Positions 8,028 through 15,065 of a DNA stretch of 46,058 bases are shown one piece after another (the stretch's first letter is position 1; each line of letters begins with the position of its first letter). The notes beneath the pieces are model-generated. The model was not told the origin of the DNA and did not search any database. It saw only the letters and a program-made list of their open reading frames with translations. The position numbers were made by a program, and so were the translations under genes. Source of the stretch: Methanobacterium aggregans (GTDB taxonomy: Archaea; Methanobacteriota; Methanobacteria; Methanobacteriales; Methanobacteriaceae). The stretch spans positions 1 to 46,058 of the forward strand of contig NZ_JAGGLN010000010.1 of the NCBI RefSeq assembly GCF_017874455.1. Reading direction: 5' to 3'.

Positions 8028-8711
8028 TCAATGCAATGGTAACTCATTCAATGGTAACTCTTTTTTAAGTTTAAGAATGATCTTATCCCCCTTAATTTTA
8101 ACTCCCTCATTTTTCAGGATTTCCCTCTTCATTTTAACCCCTCCACTGTAATTTCCAATACTTCCATCAGACTTCACAACCCTGTGGCAGGGTATTATGA
8201 TGGGGAAGGGATTTTTACCGATTGCAGTACCAACAGCCCTGTAACCCTGAGTTTTGAGGGATTCTGAAATCTTCTTGTAGGTTGTAACCTCTCCATGGGG
8301 TATCTTTGAAACTTCCAGCAACACACTTCTTTCAAAGGAAGATTTAACAGGTGAAGGTTCAGATATTTGATCTTGGTTTTCAAATGTCTGATCTTGGTTT
8401 TCAAATGTCTGGTCTTCATGTTTTGACTCATCAAACTCAGAATCATCAAGACCAAGGTCCAGGCGGTTCAGATTGAATTCAACCTTCTCCCCATGGTAAG
8501 CATCTGAAACAGTTTTTGCAGTGTCCACGTATTTATCTGTGAGTTCAAAATTGGGATAATCCTTTGAAATTTCTGCAAGCACCTCCTCCTCAGTCTCTCC
8601 TGGAAGTGGGATCCTCACGATCTTACCCCTACCTGAAACCCCAACTGCAAAGTGAAGCCTGCCAGATCTGTATGTGGAAACTTCAATGGAATTTTCATGT
8701 CTTTTTACCAT
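8028..8711 (-). CDS. ogt: Methylated-DNA-protein-cysteine methyltransferase
   Basis: Suicide DNA-repair protein that moves O6-alkyl groups from guanine to its own cysteine. The active-site motif IPCHRVV is present, preceded by the helix-turn-helix segment GYRAVGTAIGKNPFPI and followed by NYSGGVKMKREIL. The protein has 227 residues: an N-terminal domain, a variable linker, and the C-terminal catalytic domain. The linker carries a duplicated DQTFENQ heptapeptide from an exact 21-base tandem repeat (8368-8409). The ATG at 8711 is preferred (AAAGGGG lies just upstream); an in-frame TTG at 8726 overlaps that site. It is a single gene converging on the cdh cluster. Confidence 0.92.
   Translation of the reverse strand: MVKRHENSIEVSTYRSGRLHFAVGVSGRGKIVRIPLPGETEEEVLAEISKDYPNFELTDKYVDTAKTVSDAYHGEKVEFNLNRLDLGLDDSEFDESKHEDQTFENQDQTFENQDQISEPSPVKSSFERSVLLEVSKIPHGEVTTYKKISESLKTQGYRAVGTAIGKNPFPIIIPCHRVVKSDGSIGNYSGGVKMKREILKNEGVKIKGDKIILKLKKELPLNELPLH
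8368..8409 (-). repeat. Exact 21-base tandem duplication inside ogt
   Basis: TGATCTTGGTTTTCAAATGTC occurs twice end to end, at 8368-8388 and 8389-8408/9, and keeps the reading frame, duplicating seven linker residues. It is followed by a partial third copy (TGGTCTTCATG). Confidence 0.85.
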
Positions 8712-8858
8712 TTCAACCCCTTTCAATTCAATGTTTTTCTTTAGTGATATTAAAATTATTTTTAAAATTTAAAGAGTTTTAACTCTTCTTTTCTAGTTTT
8801 AAAATGGATTCAGTTGCATGAACAGGTTCTGCAGGGGAATTAATTTTTACTTTTCACC

Positions 8859-8968
8859 AGGGGTTGCATGAAGTCCTGCAACCCTTCACAGAATCCATCC
8901 ATTATCTGCAAAAACCCCCTCTCCATTCAGGGGGATGGTGGGGTGCACCATCAATTGGATGTGCAGAT
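8859..8968. ncRNA. Candidate structured RNA: cluster of stem-loops
   Basis: GGGTTGCA (8861-8868) pairs perfectly with TGCAACCC (8877-8884). Nearby ATCTGCA (8904-8910) pairs with TGCAGAT (8962-8968) and encloses two more perfect hairpins: CCCCCT/AGGGGG (8915-8920 with 8929-8934) and GATGGTG/CACCATC (8934-8940 with 8946-8952). That gives one hairpin plus a three-way junction in 110 bases, GC-rich against an AT-rich spacer. On the minus strand the CCCCCT/AGGGGG hairpin is followed by five T, so at least part may be the terminator of the HEAT-repeat gene. Strand and function are not known. Confidence 0.4.
8911..8934 (-). terminator. Likely terminator of the HEAT-repeat gene
   Basis: Read on the minus strand, a six-pair all-GC-rich stem with an eight-base loop is followed directly by TTTTT, 76 bases after the stop codon of the HEAT-repeat gene. 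Confidence 0.5.
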
Positions 8969-9009
8969 CCTTAAAATTCTGAGGGCTTTTAAAGAAAAAG
9001 AGTAAAGTT

Positions 9010-10380
9010 TCATGTTTTATGTATCTGGAAGCTCTCGAGTATGAGGTCCATGTCCTCCTCAAGGAGGTCGAAGATTTCAGGTTCCCCTGCAAACCACAGG
9101 TAGTAGAGAACATCTTTCTTCTTGAATGCACAGATGAGTATACGGGTCATTGATAATCCGTGTGGATTTTCACCCATCAGGAGGTAAGCATCCATATCCC
9201 TGACTTTGAATGACAGCTTCGACAGTATCGCACTGTTCTGGATGAGAAAAACATTCCTCAGTATCTCTGCAAACTCGGTGGCTGTGATATCACCCATGTT
9301 CCTGTGTTTGTTAATGGAAAAGGTCACTGCACTGTTTGCACAGTTTCCCTTTATTATCTTCTTCTCATCGAAGTTTTCCATGACCTCCCAGCTAGCAGGG
9401 TAGTCAAATGAAATTTCACCGTTATCATAATGAACTATCCAGAATGCTTTTCCAGCAGATCTAATTCTTTCAAGAGCATCCTCTGCCCTGAGCCTTACGT
9501 AAATATTTTTATCCTCAATGGCCTTTATCAGGGGCTTTACAGCCCTTTCATCCCCTATCTTTCCCAGGGCTTCAGCAGCCTTACCCCTGATGTACTTGTT
9601 CCGATCCTTCTTCCTACTGCCATTCAGAGCATATACGAGGGGCATGACTGCTCTTTCATCTCCCAGGTTTCCCAGGGCTTCAGCTGCCCTTCCGCGTATG
9701 TGCCATTCCCCATTTTTGAAGACCTTTATAAGGGGCTCTACAGATGCTTCACCAATATTTACAAGGGCCACTATTGCCTTCCAGCTTACATCTGCATCGT
9801 TGTCATTGAGAACCTTCAGAAGGTGGGGTATGGCCCTTTCCTCTCCAATGTTTCCAAGTGCAATGGCAGCGTACTTCCTGACGTGCCAGTCATCATCATA
9901 CAGCACCTCCACAAGGGCTTCAAAGGCTGTTTCATCAGACATGTTTCCAAGGGCGTGGGCTGCATGGCCACGAACAGTCCATTTATCATCTTTAAGAGCT
10001 TCTGTTAATGCATTTACTGCAGACACGTCCCCTATTTTTCCCAGTGCCCTTGCAGATTTCCAGCGCACATCCTCATCTTCATCCATGATCAGGGAATGTA
10101 TGAGGGGTTGAACAGCTCTCACATCACCTATATTTCCCAGGGCCTCTGCTGAATTTTCCCTCACAGCAGTTAAAACAGGGTAATCATCCTGCCAACTTTC
10201 ATATTTAAGGGCTTCAATCAGTCCTTCAACTGCACCTTCATCGCCTACACGTTTGAGTGCTATGGAAGCCTCCTTTCGAATGAGAGGATCCTCATCTTTA
10301 AGGGCATAAACTAAACCTTCAATATCTCCGGTTTCTTCCATATACTCAATATCTGGTTCATAATCATCATATGAGTTCAT
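9010..10380 (-). CDS. HEAT-repeat (PBS-lyase type) protein with unknown C-terminal domain
   Basis: A 456-residue soluble protein. Residues about 20-310 are nine to ten HEAT repeats of roughly 31 residues, each carrying variants of the DxDxxVRxxAAxALGxIGDERAV consensus; this builds a curved scaffold for protein binding. Residues about 315-456 are non-repetitive, with FDYPASWEV and later an aromatic-rich stretch, resembling the small alpha/beta PsbP/Mog1-like folds, though I cannot confirm that. No signal or membrane segment is seen. AAGGAGC and GGGAG precede the ATG. It stands alone between ogt and the ggr operon. The HEAT assignment is sure; partner and role are unknown. Confidence 0.88.
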   Translation of the reverse strand: MNSYDDYEPDIEYMEETGDIEGLVYALKDEDPLIRKEASIALKRVGDEGAVEGLIEALKYESWQDDYPVLTAVRENSAEALGNIGDVRAVQPLIHSLIMDEDEDVRWKSARALGKIGDVSAVNALTEALKDDKWTVRGHAAHALGNMSDETAFEALVEVLYDDDWHVRKYAAIALGNIGEERAIPHLLKVLNDNDADVSWKAIVALVNIGEASVEPLIKVFKNGEWHIRGRAAEALGNLGDERAVMPLVYALNGSRKKDRNKYIRGKAAEALGKIGDERAVKPLIKAIEDKNIYVRLRAEDALERIRSAGKAFWIVHYDNGEISFDYPASWEVMENFDEKKIIKGNCANSAVTFSINKHRNMGDITATEFAEILRNVFLIQNSAILSKLSFKVRDMDAYLLMGENPHGLSMTRILICAFKKKDVLYYLWFAGEPEIFDLLEEDMDLILESFQIHKT

Positions 10381-10645
10381 AATCCTGGCTCCCTTTCAGC
10401 TCCTTAAATATATGAAAAGCATATCAATAATATTAACTGTTTTATTTTTAATTAACTTTACTGATTTAAACCACTGGCCCATACTCATGAAGCACTCCCT
10501 TAAAATTTAAGTCATCACAGTTTAAAACCTGAAATTTCCATTCAAATACCTTTTCTAACTAAATACTTTTAAATAAATACTTTAAAGTGATTATAATCCT
10601 TTTTTTAAGGTTTCCATGGTCTTTTTAAGGTTACACTGTTGGAAT

Positions 10646-11803
10646 TCAAAGAATTTCCTTCAAAACTTTTAAAAGATTCGGATGTTTTCCCATGAACTTC
10701 AGTGCTGCCAGCTTTGATATTGCCTCGAAATCCTGGGTTTCAAGAAACTCCACAATGATGTTGATGTCTTTATCTGTGAGTTTGTCCAGTATTCTCCTGT
10801 ACTTCAGGGATGTTTCAAGATTACCCCCAATCTTTTCACTCCAAATGTCCTCATATTTTTTCAGAAACTTTGAAGATGAATCCCCGACTTCAACTGCTTC
10901 AGCTGCAACCTCTCCAGCCATCCTTCCACAGGCAGCTGCCAGGTGAATGCCACCACCGGTTATTGGGTCAACCTGTCCTGCTGCATCTCCAACAACCATC
11001 AAACCATCTGTAAATGTTTTTGAAACAACTCCTGAAAGTGGAACTCCTCCAACCTTCAGTTCAACTGGTGTTGCACTGAACTGTGACATGAATTTTTGAA
11101 GGTAGCTGTAGGCTGTTTTATTTGAACCCCTTATCCCAAGACCTACATTTGCACGGTGTTTGCCCTTTGGAAATATCCAAGCATAACCTCCAGGGGCTAT
11201 TTCCTCTCCGAAATAAAACTTCAACCAGTTAGGTGGGGTGTTAAGACCAACAACTTCGTACTGGGCACATGAATAGATGTCTCCAGGCAGCTTGGTGGTG
11301 TTCAAACCTGCCATCTTTGCCACCCTGGATTCAACACCATCTGCAGCTATGACAAGATCAGCTTCGATCTCCACACTTTTCCCCATATGCTCTGCAACAA
11401 CTCCACAGACCTTACCGTCACGTATAATCAGATCCTTAACTGTTGTTTTCATCATAATGTCTGTTCCGGATTTGGCTGATTCCACTGCAAGGTCTTTGTC
11501 GAAGATCTTCCTCTCAAGGATGTAACCTTTACTGTTTTCACCAGCAATCTGGAATTTTCTACCATCAGGGGCGTGCACATCGGCACCATCTATTTTGGAT
11601 GCTACGAACCTTTTTGATGGTTTCATTTCAAGGGTTTCAAAGGTTGCAGGTGTTGTTCCCTCGGCACATTGAACAGGGGTTCCTATTTCCTGCCTTTTTT
11701 CTATCATGAGAACATCCGCACCTCCCCTGGATGCAAAGAGAGATGAAACAGAGCCAGCTATACGTCCTCCAACAACCACAACATCGTACTTCATTTTACT
11801 CAT
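10646..11803 (-). CDS. Geranylgeranyl reductase family FAD enzyme (digeranylgeranylglycerophospholipid reductase)
   Basis: A 385-residue flavoprotein expected to hydrogenate the double bonds of geranylgeranyl chains in archaeal ether lipids. The N-terminal FAD-binding motif VVVGGRIAGSVSS, the family PVQCAEG segment and the second FAD motif GDAAGQVDPITGGGI are clear. The frame is open upstream to 11881, but the true start is ATG 11803: the preceding ferredoxin gene stops one base before it (TAA, a, ATG) and CTGGAGGGG supplies the ribosome site. Tight coupling to the ferredoxin suggests that it is the electron donor, as shown for a ferredoxin and reductase from Methanosarcina acetivorans. Other members of the family reduce related polyprenyl substrates. 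Confidence 0.92.
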   Translation of the reverse strand: MSKMKYDVVVVGGRIAGSVSSLFASRGGADVLMIEKRQEIGTPVQCAEGTTPATFETLEMKPSKRFVASKIDGADVHAPDGRKFQIAGENSKGYILERKIFDKDLAVESAKSGTDIMMKTTVKDLIIRDGKVCGVVAEHMGKSVEIEADLVIAADGVESRVAKMAGLNTTKLPGDIYSCAQYEVVGLNTPPNWLKFYFGEEIAPGGYAWIFPKGKHRANVGLGIRGSNKTAYSYLQKFMSQFSATPVELKVGGVPLSGVVSKTFTDGLMVVGDAAGQVDPITGGGIHLAAACGRMAGEVAAEAVEVGDSSSKFLKKYEDIWSEKIGGNLETSLKYRRILDKLTDKDINIIVEFLETQDFEAISKLAALKFMGKHPNLLKVLKEIL

Positions 11804-11804
11804 T

Positions 11805-11978
11805 TTAACGCCCCTCCAGTGTGATGATGGCTCCCAGTGGACAGACTTCAGAGCAGTTGCCACACTCTGCACACCCTCCATTCACAGCTATTCCATTCTC
11901 ACCAAGTTCCAGGAGATTTGATGGGCAAACCACAACACAAGCACCACAAAGTCCACATTTTCTATGAATAAATTCCAT
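11805..11978 (-). CDS. Small 2[4Fe-4S] ferredoxin coupled to geranylgeranyl reductase
   Basis: A 57-residue protein that begins MEFIHRKCGLCGACVVVCP and ends GAIITLEGR. Two complete CxxCxxCxxxCP clusters are present (CGLCGACVVVCP and CAECGNCSEVCP). It is shorter than usual clostridial-type ferredoxins but has all eight ligands. The ATG at 11978 follows AAGGTGTTT, a good ribosome site, and the stop codon is one base from the start of the reductase gene, so the pair is translationally coupled. Its likely job is to feed electrons to that reductase; this is inference from position and from the known ferredoxin need of archaeal geranylgeranyl reductases. Confidence 0.93.
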   Translation of the reverse strand: MEFIHRKCGLCGACVVVCPSNLLELGENGIAVNGGCAECGNCSEVCPLGAIITLEGR

Positions 11979-11997
11979 TTAAACACCTTGATTAATT

Positions 11998-12030
11998 TTT
12001 GGTCATATTAATGGCCAAATCTTTTTAATC
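11998..12030 (-). promoter_or_regulatory. Promoter and palindromic operator candidate of ferredoxin-ggr operon
   Basis: TTTGGTCAT (11998-12006), four bases, then ATGGCCAAA (12011-12019) form a near-perfect inverted repeat with one mismatched pair. On the minus strand a TATA-like GATTAAAAAGAT (about 12018-12030) lies just upstream, so the palindrome would sit between the TATA box and the start site, a typical place for an archaeal repressor. Confidence 0.4.
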
Positions 12031-12337
12031 CCCATAATATTAACTCAAACTCTTCAACAGCTTCAGTTGAATGAGTTTAATGATCCTACATTTTATATAT
12101 GGTTGTTTCCAAACATTATCTATAGCATCATTTAATTTAAATAATTTAATTTAAATAATTTGAAACAGATCCCTGCACTTCAACTCAGGTAGATTTTCCA
12201 AAAAGAGAGTTCAGGCGTTAATTTCAGGATTTAATCCCTGGCATCATGTTCTGATACCTATATTTTTTGATGTTAATGTCCCAAATGCATTTGAATCTTT
12301 CAAATTCATGGCTGGATAAAAATTCAATCAAACCGTT

Positions 12338-12350
12338 AACTTAATATATG
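12338..12350 (+). promoter_or_regulatory. TATA box of tRNA-Leu
   Basis: ACTTAATATATGA lies about 35-40 bases before the mature tRNA, the normal distance for archaeal tRNA promoters. Confidence 0.55.
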
Positions 12351-12381
12351 ATATTAACCAATTTCGATGTATGCGTCATAT

Positions 12382-12464
12382 GCAGGGGTGCCCGAGCGGC
12401 CAAAGGGGGTGGACTTAAGATCCTCTGGCGTAGGCCTTCGTGGGTTCGAATCCCATCCCCTGCA
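12382..12464 (+). tRNA. tRNA-Leu (anticodon TAA)
   Basis: Acceptor arms GCAGGGG (12382-12388) and CCCCTGC (12457-12463) pair fully, with A as discriminator. The anticodon loop reads ACTTAAGA with TAA as anticodon, and a long class II variable arm (about CTGGCGTAGGCCTTCG) and a T-arm GTGGG TTCGAAT CCCAT follow. CCA is not encoded, and no intron is seen. It reads UUA codons. Confidence 0.95.
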
Positions 12465-12548
12465 CTTGAATTATAATTGTTCATGATTTGATATCTAATT
12501 TTATAATTAATTAGATAGATTGTAATTGTGTTAAGTGAATTAATCCAA

Positions 12549-12559
12549 AATTATAAGCT
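12549..12559 (+). promoter_or_regulatory. Possible TATA box of tRNA-Thr
   Basis: AAATTATAAGC lies about 45 bases before the mature tRNA-Thr end. It is the best TATA-like match between the two tRNA genes. Confidence 0.4.
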
Positions 12560-12601
12560 GTATCAGTTCAAAATAATGATTTACATTGTGAAATCTCAAA
12601 G

Positions 12602-12674
<73 letters not shown>

Positions 12675-13150
12675 TTTAATTATTCTAACTTTTAACTACT
12701 TTATTTCAAAGCTTCGATTTTTAATTTTCAGTTAACCCCACTACCTTTTAAGGGTGTTCAATTGGACTGTTTCCTTTTAATGCCAGTTCCTAAGGAAACT
12801 ATGACATTTTTCAAGAAATAATTTATACCATGTTCAACCAATTGATTCAGATGCTGAATAATGACCAATCAAACTATTAATACCATTAAAACTTATTTAA
12901 AATATTGCTGATTAAATCTTAACTAAAACCTAATCAAACATGAATAATCTATGGTTGATTAAAAACAGGATTCTGAGCACATGGTCTGTTAAATCAGATG
13001 TTGAGCACAAGGTCTGTTTAAAGCAGATGCTTTGTTTGAAATAATATTCTAAGTACATGGTTGTTTAAAACAGGATTCTGAGCACATGCTTTGTTTGAAA
13101 TAAGATTTTGAGCACATATTCAGAGTGAAAATTGAATTTCAGGTGGTATC
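12675..13150 (+). other. Spacer with tandem repeat before the metallophosphoesterase gene
   Basis: No gene is seen. The left part is AT-rich. From 12968 to about 13125 there is a degenerate array with units near 29 bases (listed separately), ending 25 bases before the start codon. Confidence 0.7.
12968..13125 (+). repeat. Degenerate 29-30-base tandem array
   Basis: Units start at 12968 (GGATTCTGAGCACATGGTCT), 12997 (GATGTTGAGCACAAGGTCTG), 13026 (short, GATGCTTTGTTTGAAATA), 13044 (ATATTCTAAGTACATGGTTG), 13073 (GGATTCTGAGCACATGCTTT) and 13103 (AGATTTTGAGCACATATTCA). The core TTCTGAGCACATG and the trailing TTGTTTGAAATA or CTGTTTAAA-CA are shared. Confidence 0.85.
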
Positions 13151-13957
13151 ATGCAGAAGAAGATAATCCAAATATCAGATATACATTTTGGTGAGAAAAC
13201 ATTCTCCCATGACCTTAAACATAACCTTTTAAAGCAGATAAATGACGAAAATCCTGATCTCATAGTTGTTTCAGGAGACCTTACAACTGAAGGATACGTA
13301 CATGAATATGAAGATGCAGCAACCTTCGTTGATGAGCTGAGGGATGTTACTGAAGCCCATATAATTCCTGGAAACCATGATGCCCGGAACGTGGGGTTGA
13401 TGCATTTTGAAAAACTCATAGGTGAAAGGAAATTCCTGCATCTGGATAAAAAGGGAGGATTTGCAATATTAGGCCTGGATTCTTCTGAGCCTGATATAAA
13501 CGATGGTCAGATAGGCTTTGACCAGCTTGAATGGTTGAAAACTGAACTTGACAAGATACCAAGCGACATGTGCAAGATAGTCACCTTCCACCACCACCTG
13601 CTGCCAATCCCCCAAACAGGACGTGAAAGAAACATTCTACTGGACTCTGGTGACCTTTTAAGGGTTTTTGCAGACTACGGTGTTGATTTCATACTCAACG
13701 GCCACAAGCACGTTCCAAACGTGTGGATGATCGAGAAAATGGTGACCCTGAACTCTGGAACAGCAACAACCCGGAAGCTACGTGGTCAAACCTACCCCTC
13801 CTACAACGAACTTCTCATCAACGATGAGGGAATACATGTGAACCTCGTAAACACAGCCACAGGATATAAAAGGGAGCTTGCAGAGTACTCAGTTAAGGTT
13901 GAGGGTGATGAGTACATGATCTGTTCCTACACTCACAACTCATTCTACAGGCCTTAA
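13151..13957 (+). CDS. Calcineurin-like metallophosphoesterase
   Basis: A 268-residue cytoplasmic phosphoesterase with all two-metal motifs: D10 and H12 in ISDIHFG, D43 in SGDLTTEG, N75-H76-D77 in PGNHDAR, the H147-H149 cluster in TFHHHLLP, and H185/H187 in NGHKH. This is the class III cyclic-nucleotide phosphodiesterase-like pattern (CpdA/Icc type), but substrate cannot be read from sequence; cyclic nucleotides, nucleotides or phosphodiesters are all possible. AGGTGGTATC before the ATG supplies the ribosome site. The gene stands alone, behind a tandem repeat array that may form its leader. Confidence 0.9.
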   Translation: MQKKIIQISDIHFGEKTFSHDLKHNLLKQINDENPDLIVVSGDLTTEGYVHEYEDAATFVDELRDVTEAHIIPGNHDARNVGLMHFEKLIGERKFLHLDKKGGFAILGLDSSEPDINDGQIGFDQLEWLKTELDKIPSDMCKIVTFHHHLLPIPQTGRERNILLDSGDLLRVFADYGVDFILNGHKHVPNVWMIEKMVTLNSGTATTRKLRGQTYPSYNELLINDEGIHVNLVNTATGYKRELAEYSVKVEGDEYMICSYTHNSFYRP

Positions 13958-14429
13958 ATCATTTCATAATGCCTTAAAAATTTTATTCCCCCTATTTTTT
14001 CAGATTTTATTTTAAAACCATCTACTGCAGTTCGTTCTAAAGTTAGAATACCTTTAAAAGCTGATAACCTTAACTTAAGAATGAATTGGGTTTAGGGGAT
14101 AATCAGGGTTTTAATAATTCCCATTTTTTAGGGAGTAATTCTGGTTCAGGGGAATTTTAATAGGTATTTAGCATGGGGTACAGACCCAAATATTTCTGTT
14201 CATTACATGAAACTAAGTCCCCTAAAAACCAAGTTAATATAGTATGGTTACCTAAAGAAAATACTTGAAATTCAAGAAAAAGAAGATCAACAAAAAAAAT
14301 AAAAAAAGAACTATAAAGAGAAGAATTAGAAAAAGAACATCTTAAAAACTATTTTACCAAAAAATATACTTTTAAGATGATTAATTGATATTAAAAAGTA
14401 TAAAATATGCTTTTTTTTGAAGTGATAAT
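13958..14429 (+). other. Gene-free spacer with pairing segments
   Basis: No coding frame is seen. A T-rich stretch just after the metallophosphoesterase may end its transcript. A palindrome TTCTAA-AG-TTAGAA lies at 14035-14048. Nine bases TTTAGGGGA (14091-14099) can pair with TCCCCTAAA (14218-14226), and short GGG/CCC segments lie between them. The right end holds the promoter of the following operon. Confidence 0.5.
14365..14402 (+). promoter_or_regulatory. Inverted repeat and TATA region before the HTH-PhoU operon
   Basis: TATACTTTT (14365-14373) and AAAAGTATA (14394-14402) are exact inverse complements 20 bases apart, ending 27 bases before the ATG of the membrane-protein gene. The right arm overlaps a TATA-like AAAGTATAAAATA. 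AT-rich arms make chance possible. Confidence 0.3.
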
Positions 14430-15065
14430 ATGACAAAAACTTTGGATATAGTGATGGCAGGTGTTATATCTGGTCTGGTTGCATACACAACCACACAGCT
14501 GGGAATAGGAGGTACAATTATAGGTGCTGTTCTAGGTTCCATGCTCTACCAGTTAATGTCCCATCTATTTAAAGAACCTCTTGAAGGGGTTGAAACTCGA
14601 TCCGTGGAGAAAAAAATCGTTTACATATTTCCATTAATCGTTATACTCCTGGTTGAATTGGTGTACATGCTTTCAACCATATCTGCAAGGGAGCAGCATA
14701 TATTTTACATGCTTGAGAACTTGGCAGGAGGGAACCTGTTCAGGTCAATTGGATTCGGACTTTTAATAATGGGAATATACCCATTAATACAACCCAAAGA
14801 CATAAAGAAGAAATACGGATATATTATAATTGCAGTGGCTTTGATAAAACTCTGGAACGGATTTTCCGATCTGAACACTCCAATAACAGATCTCTACTCC
14901 CTGCTCTACTCAGAAATGGGAATACTCATATCCCTAATGGTCATTCTGGCACTTTTATATGTTATACTGGCCATAACAAAGGAATCAATTGGAATAGTAC
15001 ATAAAACTGAAAAAGAAAAGGAAATAGGAAGGTATAATGAACAGCAAGGCAAACAGCACCCTTAA
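14430..15065 (+). CDS. Membrane protein of unknown function, linked to HTH-PhoU
   Basis: A 211-residue protein with about five membrane segments: near residues 8-42 (glycine-rich, possibly a re-entrant or two short helices), 65-90, 108-127, 131-147 and 168-192, followed by a charged cytoplasmic tail. I do not recognise the family. It overlaps the next gene by 29 bases, so the two are certainly made together, and that partner is a PhoU-type regulator; a role in sensing or handling phosphate is therefore a guess from context. Ribosome site GAAGTGATA precedes the ATG. Confidence 0.75.
   Translation: MTKTLDIVMAGVISGLVAYTTTQLGIGGTIIGAVLGSMLYQLMSHLFKEPLEGVETRSVEKKIVYIFPLIVILLVELVYMLSTISAREQHIFYMLENLAGGNLFRSIGFGLLIMGIYPLIQPKDIKKKYGYIIIAVALIKLWNGFSDLNTPITDLYSLLYSEMGILISLMVILALLYVILAITKESIGIVHKTEKEKEIGRYNEQQGKQHP

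Larger units (their letters stand above)
11979..12381. other. Spacer between ferredoxin gene and tRNA-Leu
   Basis: AT-rich without a gene. It holds the promoter and palindrome of the ferredoxin operon (near 12000-12030), a tandem 14-base AT repeat (about 12130-12160, ATTTAATTTAAATA twice), and the promoter of tRNA-Leu near 12340. Confidence 0.6.

Noticed and set aside
9430..10111. Long plus-strand frames opposite the HEAT-repeat gene
   Set aside because: They mirror the repeats of the HEAT gene; periodic frames on the opposite strand are expected shadows.
11804..11881. Longer N-terminus for geranylgeranyl reductase
   Set aside because: These codons lie inside the ferredoxin gene in another frame, and the FAD motif starts properly after ATG 11803.
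12968..13125. CRISPR array
   Set aside because: Units follow each other without unique spacers and vary inside the unit; no cas gene nearby.
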